A DNA stretch of 64,000 bases from CAIVAT01 sp964387205 (GTDB taxonomy: Bacteria; Bacteroidota; Bacteroidia; Bacteroidales; FEN-979), in assembly GCA_964387205.1 (NCBI GenBank), contig CAYLVY010000001.1:27383-91382 (forward strand), given 5' to 3'. Shown in pieces: positions 36,578-43,255 of this stretch. Positions within the stretch are counted from its first letter, which is position 1. Each line of letters opens with the position of its first letter. Position numbers and translations under genes: made by a program. Below the pieces are notes generated by a model. It did not search any database and was not told the DNA's origin. It saw only the letters and a list, made by a program, of their open reading frames with translations.

Positions 36578-38623
36578 CTAATTCCCGCTTTTTACAATTT
36601 TTTTGACCAAAGTCCTGTTGTCCGAAGTGATCCGAAGGAGATAGATTCCGGCGGAGATTACCCGGCCATTGCGGTCCAGCCCGTTCCAGAGGATAGTCTG
36701 TTTTCCTGCCACGGCATCGTTGACGGGAAGGGACATAATCTCCCTGCCCTGAAGGTCGTAAATCTGCAGCACTGCACGCTGCTTACTATATAACTGAATC
36801 GGAATGCTCAGGATTTCCCGGAAAGGGTTTGGCCAGGGTTCACCCGATAGGAGCGAACCTGAAGATCCCTGCAGGGAGGTCAGCAGGTCATGGTTGACCA
36901 TCACGGTGAGGTGATAGTTGCCGGCGTTGGTCGTGAAGTGCATGGTGTCGGCCACCCAGATGGTATCGGCCACAGGAGCCAGCAGGATCGGAAGCTTCAC
37001 CAGCACCGAAACATCACTGCCGGGAGGTACCTGTGCAGGGAGGGAGAACACGGAGAGGGAATCGACATACCAGGGGGTGTTGTACCCGGTTTCCTGCATA
37101 AAGGTGAGACTGAGCGGTGAGGCTGTCTGGTTGATCAGGTGGGTGGTCTTACCCAGACCGCAATCCTCCAGGGTCCGGAACCAAAGGGTATCGGGGACCG
37201 GGGTGAGGTTGGTATAGATAGTGTTATAGCGGAATGGGTCGGCGGCCCCGATTAAGGGCATGGTTTCGGTACGACCTGAAGCATCGGCTGCCGTGAGATA
37301 ATACTCCACTTCACTGCCAGCCGGCTGGGCGGGTATCGTGCCGGCATAGTGCCTGCCATCGGTATGCTGCATTCCGGTTGCCTGCCATGTACCTCCGTTG
37401 ACCCGGTAGAAGATACGGACGGAATCATCGGTAACCGGTTGCATGCTGGAGGCGATGATCTCCGCATTGATTGAACAGGCGTATTCTGCCGGCTGGTTTC
37501 CAAAGAGGGGCAGATGGGTGATGCGGAGCAATCCGGGATCGGCCACCCCCATGACCCTGCAGTGCAGGGCATCTGTGGAAAGCCAGGGGGTGGAAGGATT
37601 ACCAAGGAATCCGATGACCTCATATCCCGGCATGGCCGCTTCATAGACCGCTTTGGCGCTGTCGTCCCATGCACTGTTCATGAATGGCACCAGCACCTTG
37701 TTGTTCAGGATAACGGAGTTGGAATAGGGTTGATCTGAAGGGGTCATTACCCGGAAAACCTTGTAGGGGTAGCCATAGGAGGAGACCTGGGTAGCCCAGT
37801 AGGCTGCCGCGGATTCCAGCGCGCTGTATTCCGGATCCGTGGGCAGGGTTTTTCGGATGAGGATTTTATCGGGCGCCAGGAATTTAGCCCAGCAATCGAT
37901 ATGGTCGATGGTGGAGGAGATGTTGGGATCGGGTACTACCTGATGGTTGGTGATGCCGAGATATTGGTTCATCTTTTCATCAACCTGAGCGGATGTCTGG
38001 GATGGATTTTCAACATAGACCAGGTCGGTGGAGGAGCCAACCCCGTGGCCGTCGCACATATAGTTGCCACCTGTATGGATCACATTCATGCCGTACCAGG
38101 GAAGACCCATCATGGTGGCGAAGAGTTTGGGGATCTCATCATCTGCAGGGCGGGGCCGGTTGTAAGGAAAATCTATAATTCCCACTTGTCCTGAACTGTC
38201 TGTTCCGAACCAGGGGCCGAAATCACGGGTCCAGTAACTGTTGGATGCGGCGATCAGAAAATCACAATGACTGGTATCCACCCCGTTGGCCACATACTGG
38301 TTTATAACTGTATTTTGCTGTGATTGTGACGCCACAATGGTAGTCACATGGGCATCGGTCGCCATCTCCTTTATCAGGGAAACAGGAATGCCGAAGGGAT
38401 ACCGGATCAGCACGCCGTGCATGCGTTCAAACTCGGCGATATTCCGGGCCGGGGCCACTGGAGGATCGGTTTCGACAAAACCTCGGCCGATCTCTCCCCG
38501 CCGGAGCCACTCCTCCGGGGTCATCTCATGACGAAGCAAAGGACTGGTCTCAAACAGGGTTTCCTGTGCAAAAGATGCAATCGTTGTTAAAAGAATAAAA
38601 GCCAGTGGTAACAGGTGTTTCAT
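36578..38623 (-). CDS. Secreted peptidylarginine/agmatine deiminase (PPAD-like) with T9SS sorting domain
   Basis: A 681-residue exported guanidino-group deiminase. A signal peptide (1-19, ending SFAQ) precedes a PAD_porph domain (about 50-400) with the full catalytic set: D134 in YWTRDFGPW, H241 and D243 in IDHIDCWAKF, and C355 in DALHCRVMG. R156 and R158 in DFPYNRPRP match the arginines (152/154) that give P. gingivalis PPAD its C-terminal-arginine specificity. An immunoglobulin-like middle follows, and the end (about 600-681, NPFREILSIPIQLYSKQ to GIYLLRIT) is a type A T9SS sorting domain. Divergent from an MltD-type gene, with its own promoter. Agmatine as substrate is the main alternative. 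Confidence 0.88.
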   Translation of the reverse strand: MKHLLPLAFILLTTIASFAQETLFETSPLLRHEMTPEEWLRRGEIGRGFVETDPPVAPARNIAEFERMHGVLIRYPFGIPVSLIKEMATDAHVTTIVASQSQQNTVINQYVANGVDTSHCDFLIAASNSYWTRDFGPWFGTDSSGQVGIIDFPYNRPRPADDEIPKLFATMMGLPWYGMNVIHTGGNYMCDGHGVGSSTDLVYVENPSQTSAQVDEKMNQYLGITNHQVVPDPNISSTIDHIDCWAKFLAPDKILIRKTLPTDPEYSALESAAAYWATQVSSYGYPYKVFRVMTPSDQPYSNSVILNNKVLVPFMNSAWDDSAKAVYEAAMPGYEVIGFLGNPSTPWLSTDALHCRVMGVADPGLLRITHLPLFGNQPAEYACSINAEIIASSMQPVTDDSVRIFYRVNGGTWQATGMQHTDGRHYAGTIPAQPAGSEVEYYLTAADASGRTETMPLIGAADPFRYNTIYTNLTPVPDTLWFRTLEDCGLGKTTHLINQTASPLSLTFMQETGYNTPWYVDSLSVFSLPAQVPPGSDVSVLVKLPILLAPVADTIWVADTMHFTTNAGNYHLTVMVNHDLLTSLQGSSGSLLSGEPWPNPFREILSIPIQLYSKQRAVLQIYDLQGREIMSLPVNDAVAGKQTILWNGLDRNGRVISAGIYLLRITSDNRTLVKKIVKSGN

Positions 38624-38640
38624 TGTGCAGGATTTAACGG

Positions 38641-38648
38641 CAAAGGTA
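38641..38648 (-). promoter_or_regulatory. Putative -7 octamer for the deiminase gene
   Basis: Minus-strand TACCTTTG, a perfect TAnnTTTG, 18 bases before the start at 38623. Confidence 0.55.
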
Positions 38649-38667
38649 CTGTTTTAAAATAAAATCC

Positions 38668-38675
38668 TATCTTTG
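38668..38675 (+). promoter_or_regulatory. Putative -7 octamer for the MltD-like gene
   Basis: TATCTTTG, a perfect TAnnTTTG, 39 bases before ATG 38715. It is divergent from and close to the deiminase promoter. Confidence 0.55.
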
Positions 38676-38714
38676 CAGTTAATGAAATGATTGATTCCAA
38701 GCATTCGTGACCCA

Positions 38715-40508
38715 ATGTTGAAGTTTTTTCTCCCTTTTCTTTTGCTCATCCCTATGGGGTCCTTTACCCAGGTACCCATCCGTCCCGACTCTGCCTATCG
38801 TACCCCCGTGATCGTGGAAGATGATCCGGTGGTGATCATGCTCGACAGCCTGGCCAGCCTCAAGATATTCAAGGATGCCATGTTCCCCAACGCGGAACAG
38901 TACCAGAACTGGAGCAACTATACTGATACGGAGATCCCCTCTTTTCCCGATTCTGTATACCGTGAAAGGCTTGCACTGATGAACGACCAGAGCCCGTTTG
39001 AATATGTCTTCAACCCGGAGGTCAAGCAATTTATCGACCTTTATGCGGTGCGGAAACGCAAACTCACCGCCAGGATCCTGGGTTTGTCACAGATCTATTT
39101 CCCTCTTTTCGAGGAGCAGCTTGATAAGTATAATATGCCGCTGGAACTCAAATATCTTGCTGTAATCGAATCGGCGCTCAACCCGGTAGCCAGTTCGCAT
39201 GCCGGGGCGAAGGGGCTGTGGCAGTTTATGTATGGAACCGGAAAAGTTTATGGATTGAAACTGAGTACCTATGTGGATGACCGGTATGATCCCTACAAAT
39301 CGACCATTGCCGCCTGTGAACACCTGCAGGATTTGTATGATATCTATGGTAACTGGTCATTGGCGCTGGCTGCCTATAATTCGGGTGCCGGAAATGTCAA
39401 CAAGGCGATCCGCCGTTCAGGCGGGATCAAGAACTTCTGGGCTATCCAGAAATACCTTCCCAGGGAAACAGCCTCCTATGTGCCCGCCTTTATCGCCGCC
39501 AGTTATGTCATGACTTACGCCAACGACCACAAGATCTTTCCGGTTGATCCGGGGATCCTCTATTATGAAGTGGATACGGTGACTGTCACCCGCCCGCTCT
39601 CCTTTGCCCAGATATCCGAAATGCTCAACATTCCGATGGATGAGATCGTTTTCCTGAATCCTGCCTTTAAGCAGAAGATGATCCCGGCAACGGTTGAAAA
39701 TCCTTATAAATTGAGATTGAGGAAGAAGGACATCGGAAACTTCATCAACAATGAACAGGCATTGTATGCTTATCGTACCCGGGAGGGTCTGATGACCGAT
39801 TCGCTCGAAAAGCAGATATGGAAAAACTATCGCGAAACGGAGTTTTACACTGTGAAAAGCGGTGAAACACCTTCGTCGGTGGCAAAGAAATTCGGCATGA
39901 CCGTATCCGAACTCCGAAACCTGAATGGCCTCGGCAAAAGCAATCACCTGAAACCGAAGCGAAAGTTGCTCGTATATACGAAAGTCTCGCGGCAAAAGCC
40001 TAAGGAAAACATCGCCAGTACCTATGTTCCGCAAATCCAGAAACCAGACAGCGTAACTGCCGCCGATTCCTCCGCTTCAGGCCCGGAGATGGAAGCCACA
40101 GCCTCCGGAACGGTGACCGAAGTAACGCCGCCCGAAGCAAGAACCACCGTTCATGTCGTGAAAAAGGGAGAGAGCCTTGGCCTGATCGCCAACAGGTATA
40201 AATGTACCATCAATGACCTGACCCGTTGGAATAACCTCACTACCACCAATATCCTGGTCGGGCAAAAACTCAAAGTTTCCATGCCCGCGGGTACAACCAT
40301 CGCGCAACGCTCCGCCCTGGCAGCAAAATCCGCGTCCGGATCAGGCAACAGCGGTGGAAAGTATATCTGGTACACAATCCGTTCCGGTGATACTTTATGG
40401 GAAATTGCCGACAAGCACGATGTAACGGTTTCCCAGATCAAAGCGTTGAACAAACTAAAAAACCATTCCAGGATCCAGGTGGGCCAGAAGATAAAAATTC
40501 CCAGATAG
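38715..40508 (+). CDS. MltD-type lytic transglycosylase with three LysM domains
   Basis: A 597-residue envelope peptidoglycan-cleaving enzyme. The signal peptide (MLKFFLPFLLLIPMGSFTQ) sets the start at 38715; an upstream TTG at 38691 is unlikely. The SLT domain (about 130-260) has catalytic E152 in YLAVIESALNP, then GAKGLWQFMYGT and ALAAYNSGAGNVNKAI. Three LysM peptidoglycan-binding repeats follow: FYTVKSGETPSSVAKKFGM, VHVVKKGESLGLIANRYKC and WYTIRSGDTLWEIADKHDV. An acidic and threonine-rich linker lies between the first and second repeat. Standard Bacteroidota architecture. Confidence 0.94.
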   Translation: MLKFFLPFLLLIPMGSFTQVPIRPDSAYRTPVIVEDDPVVIMLDSLASLKIFKDAMFPNAEQYQNWSNYTDTEIPSFPDSVYRERLALMNDQSPFEYVFNPEVKQFIDLYAVRKRKLTARILGLSQIYFPLFEEQLDKYNMPLELKYLAVIESALNPVASSHAGAKGLWQFMYGTGKVYGLKLSTYVDDRYDPYKSTIAACEHLQDLYDIYGNWSLALAAYNSGAGNVNKAIRRSGGIKNFWAIQKYLPRETASYVPAFIAASYVMTYANDHKIFPVDPGILYYEVDTVTVTRPLSFAQISEMLNIPMDEIVFLNPAFKQKMIPATVENPYKLRLRKKDIGNFINNEQALYAYRTREGLMTDSLEKQIWKNYRETEFYTVKSGETPSSVAKKFGMTVSELRNLNGLGKSNHLKPKRKLLVYTKVSRQKPKENIASTYVPQIQKPDSVTAADSSASGPEMEATASGTVTEVTPPEARTTVHVVKKGESLGLIANRYKCTINDLTRWNNLTTTNILVGQKLKVSMPAGTTIAQRSALAAKSASGSGNSGGKYIWYTIRSGDTLWEIADKHDVTVSQIKALNKLKNHSRIQVGQKIKIPR

Positions 40509-40624
40509 CGAAAAGGCTATCAATGCTTTTATGCACAGCTAAATCTTGGTGTGCAGCTGATTCACCGTTGACCCTGCGCCTGAATTTTTCGTGATCCGGT
40601 ATTTTTTCTAGAGATTTTTTAACC

Positions 40625-40641
40625 ACGACACATATTGTCGT
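40625..40641. promoter_or_regulatory. Palindromic operator candidate upstream of the WYL regulator
   Basis: ACGACA-CATAT-TGTCGT: a perfect 6-bp inverted repeat with a 5-base spacer. It covers the place where a -33 box would stand relative to the octamer at 40652, so a bound protein would be expected to block transcription. The WYL regulator downstream is the obvious candidate to bind it. Confidence 0.55.
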
Positions 40642-40651
40642 ACTTGGGTTT

Positions 40652-40659
40652 TAATTTCG
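40652..40659 (+). promoter_or_regulatory. Putative -7 element downstream of the palindrome
   Basis: TAATTTCG, 7 of 8 to TAnnTTTG, ten bases after the palindrome and 27 bases before the small frame at 40687. Confidence 0.4.
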
Positions 40660-40686
40660 CATCATCAACCATAATGAAAAGCGATT

Positions 40687-40887
40687 ATGAAACCTGAAAG
40701 GAAGAACAATGAGATCAATGAAATGTGGAAGGAGCCGGAGGATTGGAACCAGGATGAAAATGAGTGGTTTTATGACGAATCGGAGCAGATATGGAAACGG
40801 ATCCCCGGGAGGTTATGGTTAAAACGGGTGATATCGGTCGCTGTGCCTGGTTATCACAAAAAGCTATCTTTACAGGCGGAAGCATAA
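40687..40887 (+). CDS. Small hypothetical protein, 66 aa, between operator and WYL gene
   Basis: I do not recognise this protein. The first 45 residues are very rich in Glu, Asp, Asn and Trp (EMWKEPEDWNQDENEWFYDE), the last 20 are basic and weakly hydrophobic. It starts 45 bases past the palindrome and ends 27 bases before the WYL start, so it could be a leader gene of the same transcript. A near-consensus octamer (TATCTTTA, 40865-40872) lies in its 3' end and may serve the WYL gene. It may also be a chance frame in an untranslated leader. Confidence 0.35.
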   Translation: MKPERKNNEINEMWKEPEDWNQDENEWFYDESEQIWKRIPGRLWLKRVISVAVPGYHKKLSLQAEA

Positions 40888-40914
40888 AATTTCCGGTAAC
40901 CACAGCATCAAATT

Positions 40915-41844
40915 ATGGCAAAGCAGGATTATATTTTCCGGTATCTTACGGTTATCCGGAAGTTACGAAGCACAGGTTCAGCTACATTCGCCGAACTGGC
41001 TGAATACATAAGGGAAGAGTCAGCGGAGATCGACCGGCCCGCAAACATCACCATCCGTACGTTTCAACGCGATATTCAGGACATTTCCCGGATCTTCCAT
41101 GTGGCCATTTCTTACGATTTTTCAAGGAAGGTATATTTTATCGCCGAAGATGAGCAATCAGACTTTAATAACCGGATGCTGGAGTCGCTGGATACCATCA
41201 ATACCCTTCGCATGGCCGGTGATATTGTAAAATTTCTCTGGTTTGAAAAAAGAAAGGCACAGGGGACCCATCACCTGCACGGTATGATCCACGCCATACG
41301 CAACCGGATCGTTTTAAGGCTGACACATCGTAAATACGACGGTGACGAATCTACTACCCGCGACGTTGCCCCTTACGGGCTCAAAGAGTCACGGGGGCGA
41401 TGGTACCTGGTGGCCAAAGACCGGGAGGACAAGCGGATCAAAACCTTTGGGCTGGACAGGGTACAGGATTTCCAGCTTACCCCCGGCAGGTTTGATTTTC
41501 CGGAAGGATTCGACGTCAACCGTCATTTCAGGTACTGCTTCGGTGTCATCAACCCGGATGATGAACGGCCGGAAAAAATCATTCTGTCGTTTGATGCAGA
41601 GCAGGGAAAATACGTCAGGAGTTATCCCCTTCATGAATCTCAGCAGATCATTACCGATAATGAAAAGGAACTGAGGATTTCCCTGAAATTGTATGTTACT
41701 TATGACCTGATTCAGGAGATCCTCTCATATGGCGACCGGGTTGAGATCATCGCACCGGAGAAACTCCGTGACGAGGCAACCCGGATCGTTCGCCATATGA
41801 TGGAAAAACTGGATGGTCATTCTTTGAAGCAGGGGCAGGGTTAG
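40915..41844 (+). CDS. WYL-domain transcriptional regulator
   Basis: A 309-residue DNA-binding regulator. An N-terminal winged helix-turn-helix (about 1-90; FAELAEYIREES..., ITIRTFQRDIQDIS) precedes a WYL ligand-sensing domain (about 115-230) with the defining W163-Y-L in GRWYLVAKDRE, and a WCX-type C-terminal domain ending ATRIVRHMM. WYL proteins bind nucleic acids or nucleotides and control DNA-damage, defence or metabolic genes. No defence genes are adjacent here, so its targets are unknown apart from likely self-control through the palindrome at 40625. The stop overlaps the convergent lipoprotein gene by 3 bases. Confidence 0.92.
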   Translation: MAKQDYIFRYLTVIRKLRSTGSATFAELAEYIREESAEIDRPANITIRTFQRDIQDISRIFHVAISYDFSRKVYFIAEDEQSDFNNRMLESLDTINTLRMAGDIVKFLWFEKRKAQGTHHLHGMIHAIRNRIVLRLTHRKYDGDESTTRDVAPYGLKESRGRWYLVAKDREDKRIKTFGLDRVQDFQLTPGRFDFPEGFDVNRHFRYCFGVINPDDERPEKIILSFDAEQGKYVRSYPLHESQQIITDNEKELRISLKLYVTYDLIQEILSYGDRVEIIAPEKLRDEATRIVRHMMEKLDGHSLKQGQG

Positions 41845-42602
41845 TTAATGGTGACACCGATTTTACTGTAGGCGGTTTCATTCACGAAATAGACTTTTTT
41901 GCCACTGAATTCCACCGAGGTGTAGTTCCAGGGAACCACCTGCAGCAGACCAGTGTTTCCGGCCGTCAGGCCAGACAGTTCCGATGCGGAGAATACGGCC
42001 TGTGTTGCAGTCCCTCCGAATCTTTTCAATAAATACTGGCCTTCACTATCGCCGGTCACGATCACATAAACCGAATCGGCCCCTGAAACGGCATTGCCAA
42101 GGCCAACTGTCAGCCCGTTATTCCGGGTGATGGTGGTTGGAAGGGCGTCATATCCCGAATAGGAAGGCATTGGCTTGTTATGGGTGTAGTTGATCGATGG
42201 TACGGCGCTGGTCCCTGCGACTGTCCATGATACCTGACTGAGCATGAGCGGGTTGGTAAAATTCTGATAGACGTACGAGTTGTTCGATTGTTTGGTTAGC
42301 TCTTTGCCGTTCAGTTGCACTGCTCCTGCATCGGCATAGGCGGTAGTGCCAGGATTCGCGGAAAACACTGCCACGGCCGTATTGGTCTCCACCGGAACGG
42401 TATAACCTGCCACTGTTGTATAAGAAACCGATTTTACTGCTGCCAGTACCCCGTGCCCATCACTGAAAGAGAAGTTGCTATTGGCGGTTGGCGTGGGTTC
42501 CTGGGTGGGTACTGCCTCCTCAACTTTGTCTTTGGCGCAGGAGGAGATCATCACTGAAATGGCAAAAGCTGCCAGAAGGAATAATGTGTTACGTTTTTTC
42601 AT
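41841..42602 (-). CDS. Hypothetical lipoprotein, Ser/Thr-rich
   Basis: I do not recognise the family. It has 253 residues with a lipoprotein signal (FLLAAFAISVMISSCAKDK, lipobox ISSC), a Pro/Thr-rich linker (VPTQEPTPTANS), and a beta-rich remainder with repeated Val/Thr/Ser strands, probably one or two immunoglobulin-like or calycin-like sheets. It ends tail to tail with the WYL gene and has its own promoter-like octamer upstream. Confidence 0.8.
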   Translation of the reverse strand: MKKRNTLFLLAAFAISVMISSCAKDKVEEAVPTQEPTPTANSNFSFSDGHGVLAAVKSVSYTTVAGYTVPVETNTAVAVFSANPGTTAYADAGAVQLNGKELTKQSNNSYVYQNFTNPLMLSQVSWTVAGTSAVPSINYTHNKPMPSYSGYDALPTTITRNNGLTVGLGNAVSGADSVYVIVTGDSEGQYLLKRFGGTATQAVFSASELSGLTAGNTGLLQVVPWNYTSVEFSGKKVYFVNETAYSKIGVTIN

Positions 42603-42630
42603 CTTTGTAGCTGATTTTTAGTTTCAGCAG

Positions 42631-42638
42631 CAAAAATA
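42631..42638 (-). promoter_or_regulatory. Putative -7 octamer for the lipoprotein gene
   Basis: Minus-strand TATTTTTG, a perfect TAnnTTTG, 29 bases before the start at 42602, in an A+T-rich 94-base gap. Confidence 0.5.
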
Positions 42639-42696
42639 AAAAATCAAATTAAATTATTCTAATTCTAAATAAAAAAACAGATGATTACGGGGAGGT

Positions 42697-43215
42697 TCAG
42701 TTGGCATCGAATTGCCGTTCATATTCTATTTTGAGATCGCCGGCGGGGGTGTGTTGCAGTACGACCATTCGTTCCTTGCTGATTTCGAGGATTTCGATCA
42801 CGAAAGTGTGTTTGGTCTCCACATTTTTTGCCAGAATTTTCTTTCCCTTGCCCTTCATTTTCCAGGTGGCATTGATGGGTTTATGATGAAAATTCTTCAC
42901 GGCTGTTTTATCAGGGTAGATCTCCATGGTCGACCGTTGTTCCAGTTGCAGCAACCGGTTGAGTTCGGCCTCTTTGCGGCTTCCGCCATCTCCGCCCCGT
43001 GCGGGACGTGCTTCGCCCGGCTTTGCTCCCGCGGGCCTGCTGGCCGCCGTCGGATTTATTGTGGCCGCCGCTTCCAGTGCGGAGGAATCTACTACCTTTT
43101 CAACTTTTACGGGACGCCAGGTCCCGACGATGATCTTTTCATTCGGATGGGAGACCGCACACGATCCCATGATGACCAGTACCACAAGCCATGCTGTCAG
43201 TTTGATCTGTTTCAT
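42697..43215 (-). CDS. Hypothetical lipoprotein, lipocalin-like
   Basis: A 172-residue lipoprotein (signal KLTAWLVVLVIMGSCAVSH, lipobox IMGSC). The motif IVGTWRPVKVEKV after the signal and the later strands (MEIYPDKTAVKNF, ATWKMKGKGKKI, FVIEILEISKERMVVL) look like the lipocalin-like stress-sensor proteins of Bacteroidota (DUF4923/DUF5004-like). Between them lies an Ala/Pro/Gly/Arg-rich insert (about 48-80), probably disordered. It lies 40 bases after the acyl-CoA synthetase gene on the same strand, so it may be co-transcribed. Confidence 0.75.
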   Translation of the reverse strand: MKQIKLTAWLVVLVIMGSCAVSHPNEKIIVGTWRPVKVEKVVDSSALEAAATINPTAASRPAGAKPGEARPARGGDGGSRKEAELNRLLQLEQRSTMEIYPDKTAVKNFHHKPINATWKMKGKGKKILAKNVETKHTFVIEILEISKERMVVLQHTPAGDLKIEYERQFDAN

Positions 43216-43255
43216 TAGCGCAGAATTGATTTAATGTGAATACAACGGTATTTGC

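Noticed and set aside
40519..40555. Weak inverted repeat TGCACA/TGTGCA after the MltD-like gene as a terminator
   Set aside because: Only six base pairs with a 12-base loop and no T-run.
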